Part shown: positions 11,315 through 23,438 of the stretch, piece after piece
Position numbering within the stretch: the stretch's first letter is position 1
Layout of the letters: each line of letters begins with the position of its first letter
Assembly (NCBI GenBank): GCA_036250225.1
Contig: JAPZLL010000025.1
Span: forward strand, 434,001 to 498,000
Reading direction: 5' to 3'
Length of the DNA: 64,000 nucleotides
Origin: Cercophora sp. LCS_1
Lineage: Eukaryota; Ascomycota; Sordariomycetes; Sordariales; Lasiosphaeriaceae
Notes under the pieces: generated by a model
What the model saw: only the letters and a program-made list of their open reading frames with translations
The model's database searches: none
Told to the model about the DNA's origin: nothing
Made by a program: the position numbers and the translations under genes

Positions 11315-13579
11315 CTAAACGGACGCCTCTTCTCCAACTCTTGCTAAAGGGCGCGGTCCACAGGAGTGGCATGTCTGTAGTCCCAAGAAAAATAACATGC
11401 GTCCCCGAGCAACCAAAACAGCCAGACAGTTCCCAGTCCATCCTTCTATGGGGGGTGTCTGTCCAAACGGCACTCTAATGACGCTGGGCGTATACGGCCG
11501 CCCGTCTCCGCCGGATGGCATCAGGGCCACGTCAGGCGAAAAGCCGAAATCAGGGTGGTTGCCCGAGAGTCTAACTTTGTACTTGTACTTGTACCTCTCT
11601 CCGTGGTCCTCTCTTTCGCTGTAAGATTCGTTGGGCTCAACCGTGCATTGGACGCCGCCAATGACATACTTGGCCACCAGAAGGATGGAGCCATTCTCCC
11701 GGTCCAGGTCCTGACACTTGATGTCGCGAACCAAAGGGGCAACCTGGTGCAGCGATCCATGTGACAGAGCAAGACTGTACGATGTCCCACCGTCAACACT
11801 AGCCCAGCTCCAGGATGGCGCATACCACCTCGGGTTCACCCGCGCAGCATGGTTCCCGGATATGGTCTTTTTGGATTGTGAAGACCAGCACAGACTCTCA
11901 ACGATAGCTTCCTCGAAGACACCCCAGAAGGGTGTCCAACCAGTTCTCTTGGAAATGTATCGCATGACTGCTTCGATAGCGGGTAGCCTGTCGGAAGGCT
12001 ACGTGATACCTCTCTTCATGAACTCCACGACAAGCCGCAGCCACAGGCCGTTTGGGTTTTGATCCGCTGCGATACGTTCTAGTTGTTTGGGCCACGAGTG
12101 GCCAACAATGCCACGTGCAAAGCCCTCCCAGACGGAATGGTTACGACACTCGAACTTGAGGGCGTGTTGGGTGAAGAAGACAGTCCGCGCAGAGAGAAGC
12201 CGCTCCTGCCAGATCCAAGCGCAGGTTGAGACCCTGCCGTAGTCGCCTCCGCTCTCTTCTGTTCCGAGACGGTATGTCCGGAGGCGCATTTCGAGGCTCA
12301 ATGTGCCAAGGTCACCGACGTCCAAGTCCACGCTGAAAGGTTCCTACTTGATATCTCTTTCCAATATGATGCGGTCATTTTCTGAGCTCGCTGAAGCTGC
12401 GGCGAAGGTAAGGGTCGCATTGCCGTAGATGTCGCCCATTTTTGGTGCTTGGCTCTTGAAATCACCTGCTTCGCCTTGGATGATGCAGAGTCGGTCAACC
12501 CAGATGTACGGAATGCCAAGAGCACGGCCGTACTTGACGACGTCTTGGAGGAGTGGCGGTAGGTCGTCGAAGTCAATACCGGCCTTTCTGGCTTGTAGGG
12601 TGTTGATGTCGGTGAGAAAGGTGTGCTGAGTGACTGGGCCTTAGCAGTAGCTGAGGGCAATGTACTTGGCGTGGACAACCTTTGGCTCAATAATCTGGAT
12701 CCGGCTGGGCGTATTCGCCTCTATCTAGATGACTCGGTCCGGAAGGGTTGGGATAGGCCCATCACCGCTGCAGCTGCGTTCACCGACGCACTGGTCAACG
12801 TAGTTTTTGATGAAGGCCAGAGACTTCCCGTCGAATGCGTGACGCGGAATGACATCGGCAAATCCCATGTTCTTGACCAAGGCCGACAAGTCATACCCTA
12901 ATACGTTTCCAGCGTGTTGCCGAGAGAGAGGACGACATGTCATACCTGTGTTATTCTGACTTCCGGCTGGAGCGCGAGGCCGGTAAATCTCAACTTCGAC
13001 ACCCGGCTTCAAAGATTTAACAATATCAACGGTGAGCATCATCGGCACAGTATATCCATAGTCTCGGACCGCATCCTCCGCACTAACAGCCAGGGTGTCC
13101 AAGCTTCCAAACTCCAGGCGCGCCATCACCGGCACACCAGGGGCCAGGTAGATGCGAATGAATGCCTTTTCTGCCTCCCAACCGGGGTGGACCGCGTTGA
13201 AAGCGATTCAGACAATGGCACAATGCATGCAACCGTTTTCAAAAGCAGTAATCAGGTCCGTGGAATCCTTGATCTGGATCTTGGCTGCCCTTGTCTCGGC
13301 TGGGACGTCGAACTCACGCATGACCCATGACGGGTCACCCCTGTCGGGAGATCCGTCTTCAGGGGCTTGGTAAGGGTTAAGATGGAAGCAAACCTGACAG
13401 GCAATGCTGGATGGCAATACGGGTATGAGCGCAGCTGTTGACGTTGACGGTGACAGTACTGGAGCGCTGCTCTGTTTTTGTGGTGCTGGAGCTGGTTTGG
13501 TAGGGGCGGGAGGACCGGTTTCCTTGTCCGTTTTGCTCTCCTTTAACTTTTGGAATGGCTTCATGGTCGGTGGTATCAT
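11315..13579 (-). pseudogene. HET-domain gene inactivated by five in-frame stops
   Basis: One unbroken reading frame, without indels or introns, encodes a heterokaryon-incompatibility protein of about 755 codons but carries five internal stops: TGA at 13208-13210, TAG at 12725-12727, TAA at 12641-12643, TAG at 12344-12346 and TAG at 11999-12001. HET signatures surround them: ALSYC-stop-GPVTQ, where the family has YCWG; then PYIWVDRLCIIQ, GDIYGNATLTFAAASA, an Arg-rich segment ending STCAWIWQERLLSAR, and stop-PSDRLPAI. The TAA replaces the nearly invariant Trp of the YCWG motif. Such proteins trigger cell death in non-self recognition in related fungi; this copy cannot make a full product. All five stops can arise by C:G to T:A changes. 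The start is taken at the ATG at 13579 (another is at 13564); the frame is open further upstream. Confidence 0.85.
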
Positions 13580-13660
13580 GGTATTGTGCGAGGTTGTCCC
13601 CCATATGACAGAGAGGGGTTTCGACCGGGGAGTGGGGAAGTAGTAGTGATGAGAGCTCAC

Positions 13661-14418
13661 GGCGAAACAATTGGCCCGCTGACAATTGGGTAGGATTGAG
13701 TTCGCGGTTCGGCATCCACCTGCTGCAGCCGCACCTCTTTGACGGGATCGAGCAGCTTGATGGTGTGTGTCGATTGCAGCAGCGTCAGCTGTTCCGCGCT
13801 CTTCTTTTCCGCGTCAAGAAGTACGTAAACGCCACTCGTCTGAATGCAAGCGTGACAGGACAGGTCACACCCGCCCAAACCACGCTTGGCGACTTCTCTA
13901 ATCATTTCCTGAGTAGCACCTGCGTAGTGCGTGAATAGCGCCTGAGCAAGGTGGCAACGGGTGGTGCGGGTGAGTAGGAGTACACTACCGGTCTACATAC
14001 GTTCCCAAAGTCCCTCTACGCTTTCATACACGGAAATGAAGCGATACAGCTAATTCCACCCACTGGCGCCTTGAAATCACCTTTAGAGGCCTTACTACCG
14101 CTCTTGGGCCATTATACAAAGTTGGTGCGGGCGATCTGGTAAGTGCTTGTTGGGCTTTCTGTTTTTGGATTGCTCACTTCGCTACTCACGAAGGAGATGA
14201 TGATGCAGAGAAAAGAGATGGGCAGACAGAGGCCTGTGGGATGTAAAGAATTAATTTGGCTGGAGATTCCCCAGTTAGATCCTGAACCGAATTTACAAGT
14301 CCCGCCACAAATTCCCGATTCACATCTCGGCCTATCTCAGCCTGTCGCTTATATTTACAGTGTGCCATTTCTGGTTCCATTTTTGTGCTTCTGGGAGAAA
14401 CTCATCCCTCCCCCCTGC
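13661..14418. other. Intergenic; possible weak coding remnant on minus strand
   Basis: A minus-strand frame (13905-13657) reads somewhat protein-like, with a Cys-rich GGCDLSCHACIQTSGVYVLL segment, but has no credible start or partner exon. I cannot name it. Confidence 0.2.
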
Positions 14419-14989
14419 TCAATCTTCCTCATCAGGTGGAAAACTCGGAAAAGGCGGCGGCGTGATGGTCGTATCAAACGAGATCGACCGGCTCGTTAAA
14501 CTTGGATTCGTATACGTAGTAGTAGCCAGACACTCCATCGGCGGTTCCGTGATCTCAGCATCGTTCCCAGGCGGGCCCAGCGTGATTGTGCTGCACAGTG
14601 ATTGGAAACACGCTGGTTGCGATGGACAGCCTAAATTGCCAGTGACTGTCGGTGTCACCGGACAGGCTGGATTGAGGCCTGGGACAGTGAATGTTGTAGG
14701 ACGGAGGTCAATTGTGCGGGTGCACCCTGTTGGCGGTGGGGTCGAAGGGCCGGTGCAGGTGTGCCAAGGTGCGCAAGGAGGGGGGATGTAGATTGTTGAG
14801 GTGTAGCATGTCGGGCAGGGCGCAAGCGAATTGGGAATTGACACAACCTCCTGTGACAACACACTGTTTGTTGTGAGAGATGTTCGATGCTTGAACAGGA
14901 GAGGACTGTAAATCTCGGAATTGCACTCACCTCTGCAGGAACAAGGCCACCATAGCACAAATCACGGGGATCGTTCGATGAGTCGCCAT
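14419..14989 (-). CDS. Secreted Cys/Pro/Thr-rich protein
   Basis: Two exons, 14989-14931 and 14863-14419, with a 67-bp intron (14864-14930) in phase 2 inside the signal peptide region, a common arrangement. The product has 167 residues. It starts with a signal peptide (MATHRTIPVICAMVALFLQS, cleavage probably near residue 23), followed by a region dense in Cys, Pro and Thr with repeated short motifs such as APCPTCYTST, CAPWHTCTGP, GLNPACPVTP and CFQSLCSTIT, and an acidic end (PPDEED). No transmembrane segment. The Cys/Thr/Pro texture suggests a glycosylated extracellular or wall protein; I do not know the family. A CTATAAATC box lies about 85 bp upstream of the ATG. Confidence 0.7.
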
Positions 14990-15068
14990 TTGGAGATACA
15001 CAGAGGCCGATTGCGAGGTGTGTGTTGATCAAAATGTGGGAAATGGAAAAGAAGAGGAAGTAACGGAC

Positions 15069-15077
15069 GATTTATAG
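15069..15077 (-). promoter_or_regulatory. TATA box of the Cys/Pro/Thr-rich secreted protein gene
   Basis: Reads CTATAAATC on the minus strand, about 85 bp before the ATG at 14989. Confidence 0.45.
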
Positions 15078-15099
15078 CCCGTATTTCCCTTCCCACCCT

Positions 15100-16580
15100 C
15101 CTTGCCCGGCAACTAAAACCAGACTCAGGCGAAGTTACATTGCGGGGTGGTAATGTGCTCTGGGGCCGCTCTTGATTCGCTGGGCTGAACGGGCTGGACG
15201 ACAACCGAACCTGGAATGGCACCGTCGGATCCAAGCCAGATCGCGGCGAGCGAATCGACAGGGGTTGTTGGTGGATACTTACCAGGCGTGGACTTTGACT
15301 GGTCAAAATGAGGGCAAAAGATAACAAAATGGGAATATTGGTTTCCGAGGGAGTGAGCATGGGCATTTGAGTTGCCTGCTGAGGCGAGGAGGCACCACAC
15401 GCTACGGGCGCTGGGAAGAGAGACGATTGGCGGCCCTAACCTAGACGATGGGAAATGTGAAACTTGAATGCGGTGCCATTTCCATTGAGCTTAGGTAACT
15501 AGCCGGGAGGTCCGGGTCGAACTGCCGGGACTAACCCCCCCAAATATGAAATTCAGCCCATCCATTCCCAAAGAAAAGTCCTAGAGTTTCCACATTCCGA
15601 CTCACGGAAACCTTAGTTCAATAAATACTTGCTGTTCTGAACTCATCTAACGTCATCTACGCTGATTGATTGAACTTCTTTAGTCCTGCGTTAGCTTAGA
15701 GTCCCACGATGTACCATTGAGGACGGACAGATTCTTTAAACTGTGAACTCCCTACTGTTCTGTGCAATTCGAGTCTACAATCTCTGCGCCAAGGCATCAA
15801 CCACTCTCCACTCCGGTAACAGACAGGCCACAAGGAGCTAACCGAACCCGGAAGCAATATAATTACGTTGTTACAACCTCACTAATTCCATAATATATCA
15901 CCAAGTATAACAGTATAACCACTTTCCAACTGTTTGTGGGCGTGCAACAGGCGTGTGTAAAGAGGCATGCATAGAGCATTGATGATGGCTTCCTCCATTC
16001 CCTCTTGACAAGATCCTGGTCTGACGCTTAGACAAGCTTTGACAGCATGTACACTCAGGGATTGAAAGGGGGCCAAGTATTACCAGGTTACTCGTTCCAG
16101 AATGCGACGAATGACAGCCCGGCGCATGACTTGAATCAGATGCAGGAACAAGTCGAGAACCCCCGACCCTGTATGCCACGAGGCACACCATCGATGGGCC
16201 CCCTGCTTTGTCAGGAGTAATCCGTGTTTGACACCCGGAACTAAGCATCGAGCCGTCTATTGCGCTCCGCCGGCCAGAGAGTCCGAGATGTGGGGACACA
16301 TGCGATCATGGGATGGCTAGTGCGGGCTGCTCCGCCGCAAAATGTACCCACTGATGACAGGCACGGTAAGAAATTGCGGCACGTGGGCAGGCAAAGGAAC
16401 GGCATCCCAGGGTTGCATCGCCTTCTGGAAAGAAATGAAGGTACGAGGCAGATCAAAATCCGAAGCTTCGGCATAGCGACGTGGCCCCCCAGGATCGTCG
16501 ACAAGGCCGTTAATGCGGGATGCGAGAAATTGCGATCACACCAAAAACATGCCATGCACACCCGAGGAAGTGGATGCAAA
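15100..16580. other. Intergenic between divergent secreted-protein genes, no gene seen
   Basis: About 1.5 kb between two divergently transcribed secretory genes. Short overlapping frames only; the last part is the subtilase promoter. Confidence 0.4.
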
Positions 16581-16588
16581 TTAGATCC

Positions 16589-16595
16589 TATAAAA
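16589..16595 (+). promoter_or_regulatory. TATA box of the subtilase gene
   Basis: TATAAAA about 92 bp before the ATG at 16687. Confidence 0.5.
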
Positions 16596-16686
16596 ACGTC
16601 CAGTCCGTCTCAGATGGCAGAACACTTAGCAACATTTATACGTTTCGTTCTTTACGTGCAGACATCTCTGCGTCCAATCGCTCACC

Positions 16687-19682
16687 ATGGGTATTCCACT
16701 ACGCTGTTTGCTCCCCATTCTAGGGGCTTTCTCGGTCTTTTGTCCCGCTGTCGCTGCTACCTCCAACGAGACTACCCCGGAGGTGGATATGGTCCCCATC
16801 CCACAGACCTACATGGTTGAGTTCGTCGAGGGATTTGTAAGTGAATTCGCATCTCTGTCTCCTTGCACCGAACTAATATCAACTAATATCAACAGGATGC
16901 TGCCTCCTTCTACACCGAACTAGCGAGAGCACAAATCCGCGCAGCCCCCCGACTCAACCTAACCTACACCCTTTACAAAGGCTCTTCCTTTGTGCTTGAC
17001 GACATCTCCGACTCCAACACGGCCCTCTCCAAAATATCTGCCTTTTCGGGAGTGAAATCCCTATGGCCAGTAAATACATGGCAAGCTTTCCCGAATACCA
17101 CAGCTCCTTCCTTCCCCGATCCTCCTTTTATTCCGAGCAACGGATCTACCAACGGTACCCTTTTCTCCCGCCATCTGCACAAGCGCCAATCCGCAGACGA
17201 CACCTACTCACCGCACGTCATGACCCAAGTCGACAAGCTCCGCGCCCGGGGCATCACGGGCAAGGGGATCCGTATCGCCGTCATCGACAGCGGCATAGAC
17301 TACAAGCATCCGGCTCTGGGTGGCTGTTTCGGCCCTGGCTGCCTCGTGTCCTACGGCACCGACTTCTTCGGCGATAGCGAAGACCACCCCGTTCCCGACG
17401 ACGACCCTATCGACTGCAACGGCCACGGGACCCATGTCGCTGGCATCATAGCCGCACAGCCGAACCCAAAGGGATTCACAGGTGCGGCGCCGGGGGTCAC
17501 GCTAGGGGCGTACAAGGTGGCAAGGTGTATAAGTAAGCAAATGGACAGCGACATCGTTATTGCGGCGTTTAATCGGGCCTTTGACGATGGGAGCCATATT
17601 ATCAATCTGTCGGGAGTGGTGGGGGGTCCATGGAACGAAGATCCCGTGGCAGTGGCGGTGCAGCGGATTGTCGACCGAGGGGTGCCGTGCGTGACGGCGA
17701 TGGGGAATGTTGGGCGGAATGGGCCTTGGGGGGCGGGGGCTCCTGGTAAATATGTTTTCTTTTTCATTTTCCACCCCCTTTCTCTCTTCTACCTAGTTGT
17801 TTGTCGGATGGCAGGAGAGAGATAAGCTGACCGTCCCAGCTGTCGGACGCGGAGTTGCTGGCGTCGGCAACATCATCAACACCGAGACGCCGATCCTCCA
17901 CATTGCAGCCACGTACAGCGTTGACGGCTCCTCGACAAAGACGCCGTTTGGATGGCATGCCGGACTACCTCCTTTTCCCGAGGCTATTTCGCTGCCTCTA
18001 GTTGCAACGAGCAACAGCACCAACGTGACGAATGATGCATGCCGGCCATTCCCGGCAGGAACTGATTTCTCAAACGTTGTACCACTCGTGCGCATATTCG
18101 ATCCTCGAAACGCCCCCAATGCGTGCCAGATTTCGGATAAAGTCAAGGAGCTGCTAGCAGCGAAAGCAAGATATGTCATGTTCTATAGCCCGACAGCAGC
18201 GTACGTCTCCGCAAAGCGGAAGCAGAGAAGTGACACACGACTGACAAGACCAGAACTGCGGTAATGGACGGAACCTTCCCTGAGCCCGGCCTGATCGGCA
18301 CCGGAGAAGTGCCTGCAGCGCAGGGCGAGGCCTGGGTCAACCTCCTGAACAATGGCCACCAAGTTGTTGTGAACATCGTCCCTCCCAGCTCGGCGGACCG
18401 CGTCATACACACCGTTCCCAATAACCAGACCGGCGGGCTGATGGCACCCCACAGCTCCTGGGGCCTATCTATGGAGCTCGACGTCAAGCCTCAGTTCTCT
18501 GCTCCCGGCCAAAACATCGTGTCGACCTGGCTCCTTTCGCAAGGGGGCTACCAAGTCCAGTCTGGCACGTCCATGGCTACGCCCCTCGTCGCAGCCGTGT
18601 ACGCTCTCCTCGCTGAAGCACGCGGAACCCACGACCCAGCCACGCTCTCCAGCCTTCTCTCCTCGACCGCCCAACCGGTACACTGGCACGATGATCGCAC
18701 AGTGAATCGCAACATTCTCGCTCCTGTGGCCCAGCAAGGCGCGGGGCTGATCCAGGCCTTCGATGCCGCCTTCGCCACCACGACTCTCAACGTGTCCAGC
18801 TTCGCCTTCAACGACACAGACCACTTTGTTCCCCGCGCGGCCTTCACCATCACCAACAACGGCACTTCGGAGGCGACCTACAACGTCGGCCACGTCCCCG
18901 CTGCGACCATCTACGGCTCAAACGGCGCATCCTACCTCGCCGACCCCGATGCCTTTGAAATGTCGTCCTTCCCGCCCGAGCTCGCAAACTCTTTCGCCTC
19001 TATAGGGCTCTCACCCTCCTCCGTGGTCCTCGCTCCGGGTGACTCGGCCACCATAATCGTTACCCCAACACCCCCCTCCGCACTCGATCCCGGCCGCCTG
19101 CCCTGGTATTCCGGGTACATAACCATCAACTCGACTTCTTCCGCCACGCTCCGCATCCCCTACGCCGGCGTCCTCGGCTCCCTCTACTCGGCTCCGGGCC
19201 TCTACACCGCCAACTCCACCACCTTCCCCGGCTACACCTACCTCGCCGTCTGGGACATGGAACCCCTCCCCCCCGCAGAGAACCTCACCTTTATCATCCC
19301 CCGGCCTACAGGACAACCTAACGGTCCGTTGCCCCCGCGTGACGTTCGCTATCCCGCTGCCGCAACCGCTAGGAAGCTCGGCTCCAAGATCGTCAGGCTG
19401 GATATAGTACCGCTCGAGGTCTTCAACGGGGCACCACTAAACACGACAAATGTCCTCGGCGTAGAAATAGCAGGGAGTGCGGAGCGGTATCCGATGAGGT
19501 ACGTGTATGCAAGCTTCAATAGCGACGCGTTTACGGGCATGTTGAGCGATGGGAGGGTGGTGCCGGAGGGGAGGTATAGGTTTTGGAGGAGGACGCTAAA
19601 GGTTTTTGGGGATGAAGCAAAGGTGGAGGATTGGAACACGGAATGGGTGGGGGAGGGGTTTGAGGTTCGGTATAGGGATTAA
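16687..19682 (+). CDS. Secreted subtilisin-like serine protease (S8A)
   Basis: Four exons: 16687-16836, 16896-17745, 17840-18200, 18254-19682, all with GT..AG introns whose phases agree, giving 929 residues. A signal peptide (MGIPLRCLLPILGAFSVF...) is followed by an inhibitor-type prodomain and a Lys-Arg at the end of the pro-region (RHLHKRQ) that fits maturation. The catalytic triad is visible: Asp in AVIDSGIDYKHPA (about 181), His in CNGHGTHVAG (about 227) and Ser in SGTSMATP (about 560). The long gap between His and Ser is due to an inserted PA-type region, as in large fungal and bacterial subtilases of the minor extracellular protease/C5a-peptidase-like group. A long C-terminal beta-rich part (about 610-929), with Fn3-like features, follows. 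Expected to digest external proteins. Many Asn-X-Ser/Thr sites. Confidence 0.93.
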
Positions 19683-20800
19683 AACAGGTGAGGGATACTA
19701 GACGAGGTTCTTTTGCTGCACGGCTCACTCAGGCGTAGCACACCAAGAAGTCAGCCCAGCTTTACCATATCAAACTAGATTCACGTGAATTAAAATTCAG
19801 ACTACAAAACCATCTGAAATTGACCCGGCATCGAGCATCGACAACGACAACACTGTGTGCGAAGGGCGGACACGCGTTGGAAGTGGCTATAGTGGCTTTG
19901 AGCGCAGTCGCCATGACCAGCGGCCAACAATCCAACTCCGACACAAACACTAAATATCGCGCAGCATCCGCTATGACCGTCATACTCATTCTTACCTCTC
20001 CATCGCCCGGAATAACTGTTTTTCCTTTTTCAGGTCGGTGAAGAAATACAATGGGCGCAGGCTGCTCTTTATGCGCGGTAGATTAAAATAGTCCATAAAT
20101 ATACCCGGGCAGATGTAGCCGTACTCCAGTGCACCGTATTTACTTCGTGGGAAATGTATATCCTTGCGTTCTGTCCTCAAGCTATTGTATTATTATAGGG
20201 CACCTCCAAAGCTTTAGGGGGTTTTAAGGGTATAAAAGGCTTGCGGTAGGGCCCACTCGACCGCTTACCCCTACTAAATCCAATAGAAACTTTGATGTAT
20301 CGTGAGTTGTTATGCCGTTTGAGTAACAGCAAGGGAAATTGCGCATAGCCCGAAAACCAAGTGCAGAACGTCGGAGTGCCCTACTTTCTGGAATCGTTCC
20401 GCTGGCTGCCCCCTTTGAGGAAGCCCTCAACGCCGTCCGTGCCCGCATCCGAGACACAGCTACTGCAGATTCCCCCTCGCGGAAGGTGTCCTAGCAAGTT
20501 CTCAGCATCGGTCCGAAACCTCATGACGTAAAAGGTGCTCACACAGTGGAATAAAGCGCGGGACGCGCGCGGGGTACTATATGCATGTCTCGAATCTCAG
20601 GTCTGCGGCGCGACGTGGTTGCGGGGTGTTGGAGCGCGGGATGGTTGCGCCGAGTCTGGTTGGTCCAACCTTCGGTCGATCGCTCGCTGATCCACGTCGT
20701 GTTGAACTGATTCGATAGATTGCAACTGCATCTGCATGGTTGCGGGAGCTTCCGTCGACGAGAGGTTCTGAGCGTCCGTTGACAAGGGATTCTGAGTGGG
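19683..20800. other. Intergenic, no supported gene
   Basis: About 1.1 kb between genes on the same strand. Region 20050-20300 is AT-richer than its surroundings and could be an old mobile-element relic, but no motif supports this. Confidence 0.35.
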
Positions 20801-20807
20801 TATAAAA
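20801..20807 (+). promoter_or_regulatory. TATA box of the thioredoxin-reductase-like gene
   Basis: TATAAAA about 209 bp before the ATG at 21010; a C-run near 20951-20967 lies in the leader. Confidence 0.4.
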
Positions 20808-21009
20808 GTGACCGAAGTCAACGACGCAAACTCCCCATCAAATTGTTCAGATTGTGGCCTGCATTTTGTATTAGCGATTTAGTTCCCGTTGGCAACCCAG
20901 CCGCGGAAGAAAAGGGCAAAATCTTTATCTATAACTATCTTGTCTTCCTTTCCCCCCCCCCCCCCCGTTACTGGGCAGCAAGAATCACGATCCAGTTGTT
21001 GTCATTACA

Positions 21010-22355
21010 ATGCGTACGAGTCCCACGCTGTTGCTCGCTGCCCTAGCGCTCACCGATGGCGCCGTCATCCCCCGCCAAACACCCACCACCACCGACTACG
21101 ACGCCATCGTCGTAGGCGGTGGTCCCGCCGGCCTGGCTGCCCTCAGCGGCCTCGCTCGCGTCCGTCGCAACGTCCTCCTCATCGACTCAGGCGTCTACCG
21201 CAACGCCCCAACCCGACACATGCACGACGTCCTCGGCTTCGACGGTACCTAATCGTCCCTCCTCCCCCTCCCTTGCTAACCTTTTCACGCAGGCGTAACC
21301 CCCGCCTACTTCCGCCACGCCGCCCGCCAACAGCTCTCCCACTACGAAACCGTCTCCATGGTCAACGGCACGGTTACCAAAATCACCCCCGGCGATAGCC
21401 AAAACACCTTCTTCACCATCACCACCACCCTGACCCCCAGTTACCAACAGTCCAACATCACCGCCCGCAAGGTTGTCCTCGCCACCGGCCTCCGCGACAT
21501 CCTCCCTTCGACGCCCGGCGTGCTCGAGAACTGGGGCAAAGGCATCTTCTGGTGTCCCTGGTGCGACGGCCACGAGCACGCCGACCAGGCTCTTGGCCTG
21601 CTCGGTCCGCTGACCGATGCGCCCGGCGCGGTACGGGAGATGGTCACGTTGAACTCCAACGTCATTGCGCTTGTAAACGGCACGGATACGCCTGCGGCCA
21701 GGGCTGAGACCGAGAAGAAGTTCCGTGGCTGGCAAAAGTATCTTGAACTTCACAAGGTCAGGGTTGACAATAGGACGATCAAAGCCATTGTCAGGGTCCG
21801 CGAGGGAATAAGCGGAACCGAAGACCCGAGTCTGCCGTCGGTTGCCGAAGACGATTGGTTCAGGGTGGAGTTCACCGAGGGAGCACCAGTTGAGCGGGCG
21901 GCGTTTCTGGCGAGTTTCCCTTCGGAACAGACCAGTTTTGTCGGACGAGATGCGGGCGTGCAATTGTTGGGCGGCAGGCTGCAGGCAGATCCGGCGCAGG
22001 GGCTAGCGACGAATGTGCCGGGGGTGTATGCGATTGGGGATGCTAATTCCGATAATGTGACGAACGTGCCGCATGCTTTGTTTAGTGGGAAGAGGACGGC
22101 GGTTTACTTACACGGTGAGTCTCTTCGTCCTTTTGCTTTATGGAAGAGGGCCGTGGTTGAAAAGAAGATGGGGTTTTAGGTTTGGGAACCGTGCTGACGA
22201 AATATGCAGTGAGACTCGCGAGAGAGGACGGAGACAAGGAGTTGAATGGGACGGTTGCGAGGAGGGATATGGACCTTGAAGCTCGCTCGCTGTGGGATGC
22301 AGTCAATGGCCAGCCGGGGGATATCCTTTATGCTGGGCGGTTCGATGGGTTTTGA
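21010..22355 (+). CDS. Thioredoxin-reductase-like FAD disulfide oxidoreductase with signal peptide
   Basis: Three exons: 21010-21244, 21293-22114, 22210-22355 (introns 48 and 95 bp, both phase 1), 400 residues. The N-terminus is a probable signal peptide (MRTSPTLLLAALALTDGA). The FAD-binding motif is AIVVGGGPAGLAALSGLA, the redox-active pair is CPWC (Cys 166 and Cys 169) in the position of the class II thioredoxin reductases, and the second FAD motif is GVYAIGDANSDNVTNVP near the C-terminus. The segment around GLLGPLTDAPG stands where the NADPH-binding Rossmann motif is expected and lacks a clear GxGxxA, as in ferredoxin-dependent or dithiol-oxidase members. Related fungal enzymes (GliT, HlmI, DepH type) close disulfides in secondary metabolites, but no such cluster surrounds this gene. 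The signal peptide points to oxidation of substrates in the secretory route or outside. Substrate unknown. Confidence 0.85.
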
Positions 22356-23438
22356 GCATACCCGAGGCGCGGTCTTGCCTTCATTTCGCGTGTGCGATAA
22401 ACCGTCTCTGCAAGCCCATAATGAGTGTGGTGTGCTGGGTTTCTTGACAGCTCTCATCTTACACAATGCATCTAATGCTCCTCTCCTTCCAAACATGAAG
22501 GAACACAATCTCGCTCAGCCGTTAAATGACATCAAATAAATAGCATCTCACATGTCCGTCCCCTCATAGCTTTAGGGCCATAGCAAGCCGGCACAATATT
22601 TGGTACCACGAGGCTGCAGGGCGTAACCCCGAATATTTTCACAAATACGCATAAGGCCGGACGTTTCGAGTGATTAAAATGCCCCTGGAAGCGCCGAAAT
22701 CCTTCGTGGTTACATCTTGTCCCGGAGAAACTTTGGGCGGCACAGCTAGGCGCCCTCTTGGGACGGGTCGGGCTCGCTGTTAGCGTAATTCGGGGACTGT
22801 AAGGGACTTCTACACCAGTTCGGGCGACGCCCTGCCTACCTTGGACACCGAGTCATCGAGTTGAAAGTGGGCGACGTCAGAGACACCAGGCAATTTACTG
22901 AATGCGAAGTCTCGCATTGCGACATGGGAAAATCAGGGGTAGATATGGCACGTGGGTTTGAATGAAATACTTTGTCGGAAGGGTCGGCTTCTGTGCCACT
23001 CGGCTTGAAAAGGCGTCCCTCGGATATCGGATGGTTTGCCAGTTTCAGATTAATTACCACGACCTAAAATCGCAGCAATATCATGCTGCGATCGAACCGA
23101 TCCGCTGCCTCGAGGTTCGTGATGTGAAGAGTCAAAATGATGACGTGCTTTGCGGCTCAGGGGTCTTCAACCAGGTTCGCCGTAAGGCGTAGAATATAAG
23201 AAAACAAGGTCGCCCCCTTGTAAATCTGTCAGAAGGACAACCAGTTCGGTCCTTTTGAAGTCCGAGGCGGTTATCGACGGTGCGAACATAGCCTCACCAT
23301 TGCCAAGCAGCTGGAGATGGAAATGTCGGCCATCTCCGTTTAAAAGGCGAGGCGCGCCGGCTTCCTTCAGCTCTGTGTTTAGCGGAATAAACAGACCACA
23401 GTCGAACTTGATTTTGGCAGTCTATCGCGCCGCTCAAA
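22356..23438. other. Intergenic, no gene seen
   Basis: About 1.1 kb before the GH114 gene; only short overlapping frames. Confidence 0.4.

Noticed and set aside
13657..13905. Minus-strand Cys-containing frame upstream of the HET pseudogene
   Set aside because: No start and not in frame with the HET gene; kept only as a low-confidence remark.
20050..20300. AT-richer segment that might be a transposon relic
   Set aside because: No terminal repeats, target duplication or transposase motif found by eye.
21187..21963. 258-codon antisense frame
   Set aside because: Lies wholly opposite the thioredoxin-reductase-like exons; GC-rich codon bias produces it.
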